Source of the DNA: Cordilura impudica
Lineage: Eukaryota; Arthropoda; Insecta; Diptera; Scathophagidae
Direction: 5' to 3'
Length of the DNA stretch: 64,000 nucleotides
Assembly: GCA_963682025.1 (NCBI GenBank)
Contig: OY821517.1
Coordinates: 51,658,162-51,722,161 of the forward strand
Shown here: piece by piece, positions 22,790 through 35,186 of the stretch
Position numbering within the stretch: position 1 is the first letter of the stretch
How the letters are laid out: the number at the start of each line of letters is the position of its first letter
Made by a program: the position numbers and the translations under genes
Notes under the pieces: model-generated
Database searches by the model: none
What the model saw: only the letters and a program-made list of their open reading frames with translations
What the model was told of the DNA's origin: nothing

Positions 22790-23895
22790 ATTAAATATGA
22801 AGTGTATTACTTATAGTTTGAGAACAATGTGGAATTAAGTTCCAGAGTCGGATTACATGTATGAAGAATTGCGACTTAGATATTAGGCTATGATGTCCTA
22901 AAAGATATAAGTCTTCTGGCCCTATTACATCTCGAGAAATTAAAACGTTCATAAAGATGTTCTGGCTGGCAGGTATATATAATTTTATGCATGAATGTAG
23001 AACTCTAATTTTTAGTAGATTATCAAAGCTAATACCATAAAGTTGAATGGAAAAAGAAGAGATATAGTCACATCTTTTCAGAACATATGCATAACGCACA
23101 ATATTATTAAATACCACGTTCATTTTCCGTCTACTCTGCGTATCGCAACTGGTAAAAAGTTCACAACCGTATAACAATAAAGGCATTAAATCCGTTTTGG
23201 CGAGAAGTATCCTCATTTTAACTGGAGTACAATATTGAGTTTGCCGGAGTGTTCGTAACATAGAATATGTACGACCACATGTATAATTTATGTGGTTGGA
23301 CCAAGTAAGAGTGAAAAATATTCCGAGCTTCTTAGCCGACTCTACTATCTCAATTAGTTGGTTGTTGAGAGTTATGTTTGGCGTATAAAAAGATGGCGAA
23401 CGTTTTTTGATAATAAGGCACTTCGAATTATTGGGATTTATTCCAAGACCATTAGCCGTAGCCCATAAATAAACACGATGAAGTTCCTTGGTTAGAGTGC
23501 TCACGCATTGATCAATAAATTAAAGGTTACAAATGATGTTAAGTTGGACATCGTCTGCATACATTCTGACCTTGCTGTATTGAAGTTTATCTAGGCGATC
23601 ATTGGAGTATAATTAAAATAGAAGTGGACCAACAATCCATCCTTGTGGAACACCACGTAACGCTGGCAAAGAATTTGATTTTGTAGTTGTAGTTGCAACA
23701 TGCTGATATCTGTTGGTAAGATATGATTTAATTAGAAGCGTAACTGTCGATGAGAAGTTGAAAAAATTTTCTAATTTATAACATAAAATGTTTTAATCAA
23801 CCGTGTCAAATGCTTTAGAGTGATCCAAAAGAACCAGAAACTTTACATTTCCATTAGCCACCTGTTTCCTAAAATCTTTTTTAATTATGTTTTTA
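22790..23895 (-). pseudogene. Non-LTR retrotransposon reverse transcriptase, C-terminal half
   Basis: On the minus strand from about 23895: KFLVLLDHSKAFDTVD, SYLTNRYQHV, ALRGVPQG.IVGPLLF, VRMYADDVQLN (the YADD catalytic site), then a long open part (22791-23504) with ELHRVYLWATANGLGINPNNSKCL, ESAKKLGIFF..LTWSNHI and LMPLLLYGCELF. Stops fall after TVD, after PLLF and after IICNL. The motif set resembles Jockey/CR1-type LINEs. The N-terminal part is missing. Confidence 0.88.
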
Positions 23896-23904
23896 TATAA
23901 TATT

Positions 23905-24735
23905 AAAGTATTTATTATAATGAATAATAAAAGAAATTGAAGAATTTAAAAAAAGTTTTAAACTATTGTGTAAAAACTTCTTTGAAATATGAGATGAGAG
24001 CCAGCACTCATATTTTTTTCACAGGCATCAATATAATATTTTGTATGCCTTTTAAATGCGTTTTTAAATTTCTTTTCAATGATGGCCCTGAAACCATGTG
24101 TGTAATATCGATAAATACAAAGTTTCAGCAGTGATGATTAATTTTAAGATCCTAATAAATTAATGCATTAGACGTGGAATCGGGCAACTCAGAAGGAATT
24201 CACTTATAGCGTACCAATAACGTTAATTACAAAAAATTTCCCTCAAACCAGAAATTCCACATGTTATTTTATATCATAAGAGAGATAAATTGCTTTTGTT
24301 TTATCTTCAATATCAGGAATCGATCAAATACGAAAAAATGTAAATGCCAAAAGTGTGATATTCATTTATGTTGTCTCAACGCCAAATAATAGTTTCACTC
24401 TTGTAAATTAATTTAATAAAAAAAAAACTGAACCTGTCAATTATTTTAACCCCAATACAGACAAGGCTGCCCTGACACAGTTTTTTCAACTGGCCTCTCC
24501 AAAAATACAGATTTTTAGCTGTGATCTTCAAATTACAGTATGTAATGACACATTAAAAATAAATAAGCTTTTCCAAACTTCATTGGCATAAAATGTAATT
24601 CATTGTTTTATATGTATATCTTTTGATTTGTTATAATTACGAGTATATGCAGTACTTATTACAGTTTAGGACAAAAAAAAATCAATGTCAGTCCGATCAC
24701 AGGGGCGATGTGTAAACGTCTACACCTTTTCCAAT
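23905..24735. other. No gene seen
   Basis: AT-rich sequence. Short frames occur but none has a recognisable motif. Confidence 0.5.
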
Positions 24736-24739
24736 TGTA

Positions 24740-25700
24740 TTTCAGAAAGTATCAATTGATTTTCAGAAATATCAATTGAATTTCAGAAAGTATCAATTGT
24801 ATTTCAGAAAACATCAATTGAATTTTAGAAAGTATCAAATGTATTTCAGAAAACATCAAATGTATTTCAGAAAGTGTCACATACATTTCAGAAACATCAA
24901 ATGTATTTCAGAAATTATCAAATGTATTTCAAAAAATATCAATTGAATTTCAGAAAATATATATTGAAATTCAGAATTAAAAAGTAGTTTACCCTACAAT
25001 ACCGAAAAGTTATTTTTGTTTGTATTAGTGATTTGGAGTCGCTGAAAATGTTTAAAATATTTGGACTTATTTGTTATGCACTGGAAAATAAACTATCAAA
25101 GGCGGCCTTTTAATCAAAAGAAGATGAGGACTTCATTTCTTAATCAGCTACAATATAAACACAGGATAGAATTTTGACCGATTTTGAAGTCATCATTTTG
25201 AAGAAAACACGTTTATATCGTCACCTAAAATGCAAAAGGCCATAACTAACAAAAAGTTCAAAATTGACTTTTTGTATTGTAGTTACGGCCTTTTACTTAA
25301 AAACCACTATTTTACTATAAATTTTTTTTCAGCTTGATTCTAAAATTTAGGTATTAAGTTTTGAGTAGTTTTTGTTTTTTGTTTGCTTCTCCTGTAAAAA
25401 AAATAAAAATATTAGTTACGGCCTTTTGCATTTTAGGTGACGATATGTAGTTTTCAAGAAATATTACAAACCCAGTTTAATACTTAAAAAAATTTGTTTT
25501 TATATAGCGTTCTGATAATTTTTCTGATACTCAAATGATATTTTTTAAAATTTAATTCATATTTTCTGATGTAAATTTAATAATTTCTGAAACACATTTG
25601 ATGTTTTCTGAAATACATTTGATATTTTCTGAAATACATTTGATAATTTCAGAAATACATTTTATGTTTTCTGAAATACATTTATTTTTCTTTTTTCTTC
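24740..25700. repeat. Palindromic element with tandem-repeat arms
   Basis: The left arm has about ten degenerate ~24 bp units built on tttcagaaa.tatcaattgaa (24750-24975). The right arm has the inverted form (25560-25690). Nearer the centre, cacctaaaatgcaaaaggcc (25222) is inverted at 25418-25440, and a smaller hairpin centres near 25255. This layout resembles foldback elements. No frame is coding. Confidence 0.65.
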
Positions 25701-25821
25701 AAGAAATTTAAGCGCTTTTATTAAAATTATAAAGAAAATATGAAACTAAGAAGTTTTGCATGTTTTAAGTGCAGATAATAGAGTGAAACACAAGTCAGAA
25801 ATAAAGAAAATATCATAATCG

Positions 25822-26275
25822 TTGCACCAATACACTCACACCTCACACCGTTTTTGTCTTACTCTGTTTTTCTGATCGTATTGTGAAATAGATTTTTACC
25901 CCCTTGAGCGTGAAGATAAGCTTTTGGTTTGTTAATAAAAATTTAAATGTTCTTAAACTAGTTTTGTCAATAGCAAATATATATTTGGATATTAAAAAAA
26001 AAACAACTCTGTAAGTTTGTGAACATGCTAAACTCACAGCACACCTGGCGGTTCTGCTTACTAAAAAAGTTATGTCAATAGCAAATATACACTTGAATAT
26101 TTAAAATTAACGAAAAAGATTTGTGATTCTGATAAACGGACAGCAAACTCGGCGGTTCTGCTTATTAAATATACCAATACACTTACATATACCTCACACC
26201 GATTTTGCCTAACGCTATTTTTGTGATTGTATTGTGAAATTGGATTTTACCCCCCTGAGCGCATAGATGTTTACA
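25822..26275 (+). repeat. Direct repeat pair, ~100 bp units 340 bp apart
   Basis: caccaatacactcaca..cctcacaccg, tgatcgtattgtgaaat and ttttacccccttgagcg near 25822-25915 recur as diverged copies at 26165-26268. The intervening tcaatagcaaatata block is also repeated (25966, 26075). Confidence 0.6.
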
Positions 26276-26437
26276 CATCAAAAAATTAAGTTTAGTTCAA
26301 CGTGAGAGATAAGAACAACAAAAACAAATATTACTTAATTTTGTTAGTGTCAGGAAACTATTTATACAGCTCTGAGTTTTTACTCTTTTCTAGACTCATT
26401 TGAAGATCAACTGTACTTCAGTGTATTTATATTTAAG

Positions 26438-26850
26438 AAATGCCAGGAAAAAGATTATCATACAATGTAATGCAGTTGATTTATTACAATCGCCATTTGG
26501 CGAAAAGTGTGAACTAATTGTCCAAAATGTTTTCAGCTGGCACGAAAAACAATTTATAATGCACTGAATCGAGCTGAAAAGGTGGGAAGATTTGAAGCTA
26601 AAGCGAGTAGGGTGATAAATCATTAAAAATCCTCAAATTTCAACAAGAACACTGGCGAGAGAGCACAAAGAAAAGTGTGGTGTTGTTGTTTGCCAAGAAA
26701 CAATGCGGCAGGCCATATTAAAAAATACGTACTCATCAAGAGCAGCACCGAAAAAAAACACTACTATCTGCAGCAAACATAAAGAAGCGTTTTTCCTTCG
26801 CCAACAAAATCCAAGTACACCAGATGCCTTGTTAATTGTTATTGAGATAT
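26438..26850 (+). pseudogene. Tc1-like transposase, N-terminal half, decayed
   Basis: From ATG at 26439 I read MPGKRLSYNVMQLIYYNR, then in shifting frames KTIYNALNRAEKVGRFEAKASR, RTLAREHKEKCGVVVCQETMRQA and YSSRAAPKK..SKHKEA, ending with FANKIQ. This is the two-HTH DNA-binding half of a Tc1-type transposase with its basic linker. Stops and frameshifts separate the pieces, and the catalytic half is absent. Confidence 0.65.
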
Positions 26851-27301
26851 TTTGTCAACATATTAAATTTCTCTGTTTTCTATTTTATTACTATCTTGTT
26901 TTTTATTTTTTTATAACTGCTAATGAATTATTTTAGATTTTTTTAATAAATTTGGATGAAACAATTGTTGCCGTTATTATAGGGTGTTTAAAATTTTTTC
27001 GATCCCGAATGGATAATGTTTTAATTTTTAAATGTACGCGTTGAAGAACGTGTTCTGTTTTTTTTAGCTGTACACGTGCAAGAAAACGAACTTAATATAA
27101 AGCTACACTCGAATATGTGTGGTTTATGTGTGTTCGAAACAAAAAATACATGATAGAAAAATGTTCGTGTAGATAACGAAATATTAAAACGAAACACAGT
27201 CATGATTGTGTTGGGCACCGTAAAAAATTTAGAAACACACATAATTGATATGAAAATAAAAATATGTGTTTGTTGGTCTGAGCTATGTTTGTTTACATAT
27301 A

Positions 27302-28874
27302 CACACGCGGACAAAATTATTCACACAAAACCTTATAACTATTAAATCAAGCTATATCTTGCTATCAAATATATTTAGCAATCTATGCTGTTCACAGCAA
27401 TTATTTCTTTATTAATAAGGTACTTAAAAATAAAAAATTTATAATCATATCTGTTGGCCTTGCAAAATAAAAATGCAAATTGTCCATTACATCTATTTTA
27501 ATGAGGACAAAATTATTCACACAATGTATAATATTTAGTGTTGCAAAATACAAAATTATTTACACAATGCGATATTTAGTGTTGTAAAATTCAAACTTTT
27601 AAATAATATGGCAGCACAATTTTGTTAGCAAAAGAACAGTTATAAATTGGCGTCTTTTAAATTTATCTGTTCAGCTTTTATATCATTTTATTTTTTGTGA
27701 AAATTTCAAAAGCCGTTAAAATGGGTCGTAAACAAAAAGAAACCACGGAGGAGGAAAGAAAAATAATATTAGAGCTGTATGAACAGAAAAAGTCATGTGC
27801 ACAAATTGGAGAATTGTTAAGAGAAGCCGATTTACCGTGTATAGTATATTTAACGTTTTAAAAATGATACAGATCTTCAAAGTCGTCCGCATACTGGTAG
27901 ACCTCGAAAGCTTACTCCAAAGAAAGAAAGATCAGAATTGTAAGAAGAAGTTGGAAAAGAAATGCATCCCAAAACTGTTCGCAGAACACTGCATCGTGCT
28001 GGTTACAACTCTAGAGTAGCACGAAAAAAGCCCCTTATAAGCAAAGCGGATCAAAGAAAGAGAGTCGAATATTAAATAAACCTGTGGACTTCTGGAGTAC
28101 TGTTATTCAAGTTCAATATTTTCCAATCTGATGGAAGGATACGTATATGGAGAAAGCCGAATTGTGAACTGAAAAAAAAAAACAACACAGTCAGTACAGT
28201 TAAACATGGTAGTGGGGGGTCATGGTGAGGGGCTGTATGTCAGCAGCAGGTGTTGGTAGGTTGGTGTTCATTGATGAACCGATGGATAAGTTGATTTATC
28301 TCAATATTTTGAAGGAAAACCTACTTAACAGCGTTGAAAAACCTGGTCTTGGAGATAAATTTTATTTCCAGTAGGACATTCACCATGTGCCGCATATTCT
28401 TCCGACCCCCCGCAATCCCCGGACATGAATCCTATTGAGCATCTGTAGGATGAACTGGGCAGAAGACTTCAAAAACACAACATTTTCAGCAAGGTGTAGC
28501 TCAAAGAAATTCTCCAACAGGAATGGGAAAAAATTGGATGCGAAGTAACAAAAAAGTTAGTTGACTCAATGCCAAATAGGTTAAAAGAAGTTTTAAAAAG
28601 AAAAGACTTGGCAACAAGATATTAATTTTAACTTTAATCGTATTTACAAGCAAATGTGTGAATAATTTAGTCCCCATGAAAATGGATGTATATTTAATTT
28701 TTGTTAATTACTTTATAAAGAGGTTATTTATGTTTAATTTTTTAATATTTTTAGTAACTTTATAAATAAGTCAATATTTAATATGAACAAAATATGGCGT
28801 TTAAATTATTTCTTTAGAAAATATAGTTCGACATTCATAAAGAAAAGGCATGTGAATAATTATGTCCACGTCGG
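27302..28874 (+). mobile_element. Tc1-like transposon
   Basis: Inverted ends CGCGGACAAAATTATTCACA (27306 onward) and, inverted, CGTGGACATAATTATTCACA are flanked by TA (27300-27301, 28875-28876). The length of 1573 bp is typical of Tc1 elements. It carries a decayed transposase. Confidence 0.88.
27721..28625 (+). pseudogene. Tc1-like (DDE) transposase, decayed
   Basis: ATG at 27721 begins MGRKQKETTEEERKIILELYEQ, the first HTH. Later pieces across several frames are FTVYSIFN, PRKLTPKKERSEL, MHPKTVRRTLHRAGYNSRVARKK (second HTH and linker), HGSGGVMVRGCMSA, LVFIDEPMDKLIYLNIL, FYFQ.DIHHVPHILPT and PPQSPDMNPIEHL.DELGRRL. The last supplies the third acidic residue (E); a stop codon replaces the residue before the second D. 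Many stops and frameshifts make it inactive. Confidence 0.88.
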
Positions 28875-28949
28875 TATGTACGAGTTTTTTATTCAGCGTG
28901 TGTTTTTTTCTGAACTCTGATATAAGGGAGTTTTTTTGAGCACGAACTT

Positions 28950-30685
28950 GAAATTGTACAAATAAAAAAATATTTAGACGAATATTTAGACATTTTCAGG
29001 AACCATTTGATGAGCAGTGCTAGATAATTCGGGTTCACCAGTGACTAAAACAACAATTCAAATTTTATCTGGACGACGGCATGAAACATAAGTCGCTTAT
29101 GGTGCCGCAAAGTTGTAGTTGTGTAAAATTCTATTCCATTTTAAGTAAAATTTCCCTGAGATTTTCATAAGCAAAAAGACTAAGTATCTCGAAAACTGAT
29201 CGCTTCGTGTTCAGTTGGCCAAAATAAGTTAGAAGAGTTTGCGTTTAAATCGCATTGCGTTGGCTGCTGATAAGTGTCTTAAGAGAGCCACAGAGTAAAA
29301 TTAACTGAAAAGCTCTGCAATAGAGTAACACACATTGTGAGCCTAACGTAACTGTTTACTGGCAGATGTTTTTTTTTTTTTCACAAGGCTGTTTTAATTT
29401 CATTTTCTATCTTTTCTTGTTACTTTTTCACTTTTACTTTCAATGTTTGTGTTTAAAAAAATAACAAAAGAAAAGAAGAAAAAAAACTAAAGCAGCAGCA
29501 GTAGCGGTGTTTTCCACCACATGGTGAGTCGTAGACCAAGTTTTATCACTTTCATGTAATTTTTCTTTTAATTTAATCGCAAACTATTGTTTATTTATAA
29601 TTTTGGTTGTGACTGAATTTTTAGGAGTTTTTCATATCGAATGTACCAATTAGTTTGTTTCAAATCGTATAAAAACAAATCCTGTTTTGTTTCAATAAAC
29701 AACAACAACAAATGTTGCTGAATAAACTTGAATTTTATACAAAAAAAAAAAAAAAACATGGATCACCAAAATGTTAATAATGCCATAATTTTATACAATT
29801 TCGTAATATTTACTTCAATTGCAAATCATGGGTAATTTTCGATTTTCGCTAATTTTTAAAATTTACAAATTTTAAGATCATGACTAAATGAATAAGAGAC
29901 GAAAGACAAATTTTTGTATTATGGATTCAAAATTTAATTTATAAATTACATAATGTGAAATTTCAGAAAACTGTATTGCATTTTTATGTTTATTTATTTA
30001 TAATTATTTCTTTTACAAAAAAAAAAATTTTTTTTTCTTCTTTTAAACAAGTTGTTGGCTTATTCCATGCAACTTTATGCAACATCAATTTCTTGTTTCT
30101 TTTGCTTACTCTTTATTGCATTTCAATTGCATTGCTATTTTTTCAATTTATGTGGGGGAACATGAGAGTCAACTGTTTCGAATTGATTTTGTTGGAAACT
30201 ATAGTTACAAGAGTGCACTAAACGTATTCGTATGTAAGTGTGTATTTAATATTTATTTTTTGATTTCATTATTGATTTTAAGTTTGTGTAACAACACTTT
30301 TACAATATGTACTGGGCAATCCTTCCGCATACCACTGAACTGAACTGCGAACAGCGCCATAACATTTTGTTTAATAATTAAACAAATAGAAATTATTAAG
30401 TGGAGCCGAACAGAGGTTGATATATGAACATACATACTTATTAGAATTTACTTGCAAGTTTTAAAAGAATGCGTTTTAAATATTTGATAAACTGTGAGCG
30501 TCAAAAAAGATAAACACTTTATTTGCTGATATTAAACGTTTAATTATTTTAAAGTTATTGATAATTGTAATATTGCAAAATTCAGTAGTTATTTAATAAG
30601 AGTTTATTTTAAAAAAACATACAAAAATCAAAAACAAAGCTTACGAATATTAATTTACTTTAACCTTAAACACAGCCCATTTCAG
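28950..30685. other. No recognised gene
   Basis: AT-rich sequence with a small CAG run (29490-29503) and poly(A) at 29741-29757. Frames across 29955-30343 follow T-rich sequence and show no motif. No repeat shared with the rest of the window was found. Confidence 0.45.
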
Positions 30686-30689
30686 AGTT

Positions 30690-31534
30690 CTGCTGCAATT
30701 TCACGTTCGATATTCGTACGAAGTTCATCAATCGTCGCTGGCTTTTTGGCATAGACCATAGACTTGACGTAGCCCCACAGGAAATAGTCCAACGGCATCA
30801 AATCGCAAGACCGAGGCGTCCAATCGACTGGACCATTTCGTGAGATAACATGTTCTCCAAACTTGGTTTCCAATAAATTAATTGTGACATTCGCTGTGTG
30901 GCTTTGGCGCCGTCTTGTTGGAACCACATGTCCTCCAAGTCCAAATCATCCAATTGGGGCCAAAAATATTCGGTTATTATTGAACGGTAGCGATTCCCAT
31001 TCACAGTAACGTGCCGGTCTTGATCATCACGGATCATCATTCAGCCAGAAATGAGCCTCATCGCTGAAGATGATTTTTCGATGAAAATCCGAATCATTTG
31101 CAAGTTGTTGCTCAGCCCAAGTCACGAACATACGACGCTTCTGTTGGTCAAGCAGCTTCAGCTCTTGCGTCAATTTGATCTTGTAAGGATGTAGGTCAAG
31201 ATCTTTTCGCAAAATTCGCCACAACGACGTCACAGAGATGCCCAACGCTTGAGAACGACGTGTGAGAGACACATTTTGGCTTTCTCCAACTGAAGCCTCA
31301 GCGGCAGCAATATTCTCGACACTACGGGCACTTCTTTGTCTCACTGGCTCGGGAACATTTTGTACTGTGCCTGTGGATTCAAATTTTTCCACTAGACGCT
31401 CAATTGTTGATCTGCTAGAACGATATGACGAACATAAATTGGACGTAGCGCTCTTAACGTTGAGGCCACTGACTCCGAATTTCGGTGTAAATTTTAATAA
31501 TTTCGACTCGTTGTTGGCTCGTATATCTTTCCAT
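30690..31534 (-). pseudogene. Mariner-like (M1) transposase, truncated
   Basis: Start ATG at 31534. The same one-base loss seen in the 10090 copy breaks the frame in the first 20 codons. From 31392 the frame is open through KFESTGTVQNV, RRSQALGISVTSLWRIL and IFSDEAHFWLN (first D). About 140 bp is then deleted, joining straight to DRHVTVNGNRY. WFQQDGA and DLMPLDYFLWGY (second and third D) follow in another frame, and the gene is cut off after IEREIAA. Confidence 0.85.
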
Positions 31535-31645
31535 CATGAAATGGCAAACCTTACTGAAGAGAAATGTCAAAAGAGCGGCAAGAAATATGGCGTCGTTTGC
31601 TGTCCCTGTCTTTCTATTTTTGTAGCGTCCATGTTGAAAAACCCT
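30690..31645 (-). mobile_element. Mariner-like element M1, copy 2 (3' truncated)
   Basis: The 5' end (minus strand) has AAAGGGTTTTTCAACATG up to 31645. The sequence is collinear with copy 1 until about 30690, where homology stops in the IEREIAA codons, so the right inverted end is missing. Confidence 0.8.
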
Positions 31646-31718
31646 TTACATTTACTGTTTAGGCAACGGAATTTTGAGCTAAATCAATCTAATCGCAATT
31701 CGGTTTGAATGAATCTGT

Positions 31719-32255
31719 TTTTAAACTCTTTCTTTTAACTCATACTCTCTGTCTGTCTGCCATGGAGCAACCCCACTCCCCGTCATCCAATTGATCTGAA
31801 ACTTGGCCCATAGTCTTGTGACTATAGATTAATTTTGGAGTAGTCACGCGCAGTCACGGAGTGATTTAAAACTCATTTTCCTTTATCCGATCGATCTGAA
31901 ACTTGGTCGATGGACTTGCTGTGGAAAAATTATTAACTTTGCCATAGTCACGCACAGTCACGCATAGTCACGCACAGTCACGGAGAGATTAAAACCTCAC
32001 TTCCCCTTACCCGAACGATATGAAACTTTGTCCAAAGACTTGTTGTGGTCAAAGATTAATTTTAAGATAGTCACACACGGTCACGCATAGTCACGCACAG
32101 TCACGGAGTAATTTAAACCCAATTTCCCCTCATCCAATCAATCTGAAACTTGGTCCACAAACTTGTTGTCACCAAATATTAACTTAAAGATAGTCACGCA
32201 GAGTCACGGAGAGATTCAAAACACATATGCATGGGGAAAGAAAGAGTTTTAATAA
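31719..32255. mobile_element. Tandem-repeat TIR element, family A
   Basis: Inverted ends TTTAAACTCTTTCTTTT and GAAAGAAAGAGTTTTAA enclose four ~122 bp units. Each has a gatctgaaacttggtc.a.agacttg block and a run of agtcacgca units. A GTCTGTCTG run stands at the left (31750). No coding frame is present. The longer relative is at 61329-62120. Confidence 0.7.
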
Positions 32256-32329
32256 AAAATGTTTATAATATTTTAAGAAACGCTTTTAAAAATTCAACAG
32301 TATTTGCAAAATATTTGTTTTTTTTAAAT

Positions 32330-33190
32330 AAATTGTGTTTCATTAGCTTGGGGTCATATGCGACCCTAAGTCCAAAAGAGTTAATGGGGTCGTATTATTT
32401 TTTCAGAAACCGTAGGCTTTTAAGATAAAACATACGTAGAAAACTGATTAATCTTTGATACAAAGTATTTAGAAAGAGTACATTTACTGAATATTTCACA
32501 AAAATCAAATTTTTTTTCGAAATCCGCAAAAAAAAAAATCCTTGTAAAAAAATTATGGCAGGGGAATTTACTTAAAAATTGACACAGTTAATCTCCAGCA
32601 TGTATTTAACAAAATCTTAAAGTAACAGATCCATTTTTTTAAAATTTGATTTAAGAAAATTTTTTAAAAATTGAAAAAGGAGTTTTCAAAATTTTATCAA
32701 AAATATTTCCCATTTTCGGTCTCATTGCGCAATAGGTTAATAACGTAGTAATAAAACAATACATCATATCTGAGTACTTAGAAGTATAGGGACAAAAAAA
32801 AATTATGCTTTAATCAATTTGTCAAAGGTGAAAGAAGTGCCATCAAATTTCATGACCTAGTGTTTTTTTTTTTGCACAAAAGTGGTCTGGGGAATTTGCT
32901 TTTTCTTGGCGAGTTTTTTTAATGAAAAGATAATTTAATACTGAAATCGATACATATAAACAACTTGTCGATAAAAATTAAACTATAGAACGAAATTTTC
33001 GTAAAATCTGAAAAAAGTCATACTTTGCCCATATAAACACACTTAAAAATTTTATTGATTTCCGGCGCGACTTTTCTCTATCTGATTGTCCCCAAACTTC
33101 ATATTTATTAGTTTTATATAGAAAGGAAACAAAATGGACCCCGACACTCCCTAAAATCGCAATTTCATTTTTAAGGACCACTCTAGTGAC
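32330..33190 (+). repeat. Half copy of the long inverted-repeat element (family G)
   Basis: It is collinear with the right arm of the element at 47146-49574: cttggggtcatatgcgaccc, gtacatttactgaatatttcac, ggtctcattgcgcaataggtta, then a gaccactcta end at 33185. The other arm is absent. Confidence 0.65.
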
Positions 33191-33209
33191 CATCTCCACT
33201 CACAATTCT

Positions 33210-33530
33210 TAATCCATTGACCATGGCACGATCTTGCAATATAGTGTTTTACTGGGTTTTATCGAGTATTCCTTCGATTCTTCATAACTCGCTATTATTT
33301 TCGCCAGCAAAGCAACCCCAAACTATTACGGAACCTCCCCCGTCCTTGACTGTTGGCACTAGACATGCATTCGACGCACGTTCTCCAGCTGAGCGCCTTA
33401 CAAAAACTTGCCTCTTGGAGCCGTAGTCACATTTACTGCATTCATTCGGCTGCTGTTTATGTGCGCGGCTATTTCTGGAGCTGTTAAGCGACAATTTTTT
33501 GGCGTGCTATGATACCTGGGATACCAGTTT
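33210..33530 (-). pseudogene. Tc1-like transposase fragment (central)
   Basis: On the minus strand: KRQVFVRRSAGERASNACLV, PTVKDGGGSVIVWGCFAGEN, then NSEL.RIEGILDK and ILQDRAM. This is the segment between the first and second catalytic aspartates of Tc1 transposases. A stop replaces the residue after NSEL. No inverted ends are visible nearby. Confidence 0.75.
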
Positions 33531-33534
33531 GTAG

Positions 33535-33990
33535 TTATACCCTCCACTCCAGTGTTCAGAGGGTATATACATATAAGTTTGTCATTCCGTTTGTAATAAT
33601 TTGAAAAAAAATTTTGGACCCCGTAAAATATATATATTTGTAATCCTTATAACAACCGGAGTTGATATAGCGATGTCCGTCTGTCCGTCTGTCCGTCTGT
33701 GGAAATCAAGATGACGGCATCAAGGCAGCTAGGGTGCTCGTTGACATAAAAAATGATTCACTAACATCCTGAGAAGTTGGCTATTTAAAATCGTCCAAAT
33801 CGGTCGATTAGGGCCCGAGATTTGAATGAAGAACTAAAAAAGTCTTGAAAAAATGTAATTTTCTTTGTTGTTCTTGTCACGATCACGCCCTCAATAGGAC
33901 AGCTAAGGTCATCATTTTTAGTTAAAATTCACCAAATTCGTGGGAAGATTTCTATTTCAAAAATCATTAAAAATTTAAAAGTTTCCATTG
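33535..33990 (+). mobile_element. DINE-like repeat (family H), head part
   Basis: gttataccctccactccagtg, agagggtatatacatataag, ggagttgatatagcgatg and a GTCCGTCT run (33675-33702) stand in the usual order for this dipteran repeat. Its hairpin end is missing here. Confidence 0.55.
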
Positions 33991-33999
33991 TTTTGGCAT

Positions 34000-35180
34000 C
34001 ACTAAATTTAGCAAAAAAAAATTTTATGTATTAATTTATTTAAAGAGAAAAATACAAAAATAACGTTTGATGTTGTATTTTTTGTGTGAAATATTTACAT
34101 ATACATACATACACACATTAAATAATACAAATAATATACATATATTCTATATATGTATGTATATCCATAATAAATGCATGTTAGAAATAAATCGGTATAT
34201 TATTTTATTTACATAAATTTCTGCAATATTTTGTTGTGGGGAAAATACATTTCTTTTGCATTAACAGAGTGTCACTTCATTTTGCTCAGCGTGACTATGC
34301 CACAGTAGATGGCGCCACAATTTTTGCTCTAATTAGCTTTGCAATAGTTATTTCTATTTTAACATGATGTCAATATTTTCAAATAGATAACATACAGAAC
34401 ATTTTTAAGAGTATACACGGGCTGGTCTTTTATTTCATGCGTTTTTTTTATTATTCTTTTACAAATATGAACATAAGTTTGGCATATTAACTTTTTGTTG
34501 TCTTTACAAAATAGAGTTACCGAGTTCATCAATGAGTTTTTTGCTTTCAAAACAGTTCTACATAGCTACATATATAAAATTATTATTCTGCTTTACCTAC
34601 AAAATATCTGATTGCGATTACACCTAATTTTTAAAAATTGTTTATAATTACAAAAGCATTATTATTCACATAAATACAAAATTGCACTTTTTAAATTTTC
34701 TATTCAAATTTTAGAAAATATCAATTCTAAAAACTGGAATTAAAATTTCCAATTATAAATTACAAAATATTAATTGAATTTCAGAAAATCATATCAAAAC
34801 GTCGGAAATAATAATTTCAAATTTAGAAGACATCAATTGCATCAAATTCCAAAAAAACACCAAATATGTTTACATTTAAAAAATGTTTACATTAAAAAAA
34901 TATTGACATTCAGGAGAAATTAATAGCTTTTCAGTAACTTCTTTTAACGATAGTCGAATCGTTAAAAAAAGAAAATTGCATAATTATCAGTAAAATTTTT
35001 AAACGATATTCGCTATTGTTAAAGTCAGCTGTTGTTGTTATCTAAACGACAACCATTTTTGTGTTGTTTATTCAATCGATAAAAACTTAAAGTTTTAGGT
35101 TGAAATGTCGTGATACATAAATAAAAATCATAAAATAGTGAAAATATTTTGCTTTTATTAAAAAACATTTTTATATAAAT
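34000..35180. other. No gene; weak similarity to the 24740 arm units
   Basis: AT-rich. 34690-34930 holds diverged ttcagaaaa.atcaat units like those at 24750. No coding motif is seen. Confidence 0.4.
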
Positions 35181-35186
35181 AAAACA

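Larger units (their letters stand above)
26860..28945 (+). mobile_element. Family D repeat interrupted by a Tc1 element
   Basis: Family D sequence runs from at least 26945 (aataaatttggatgaaacaattg) to 27300 and resumes at 28877 (tgtacgagttttttattcagcg), ending ttctgaactctg near 28920. The gap matches the uninterrupted copy at 20205-20570 exactly at a TA. Confidence 0.75.

Noticed and set aside
24750..24975. Evenly spaced ~24 bp repeats resembling a CRISPR array
   Set aside because: Units are degenerate, contiguous, and mirrored in an inverted arm; the genome is eukaryotic.
29955..30343. Two overlapping hydrophobic frames that could be read as membrane peptides
   Set aside because: They lie in T-rich sequence, have no motif, and overlap in different frames, as expected by chance.
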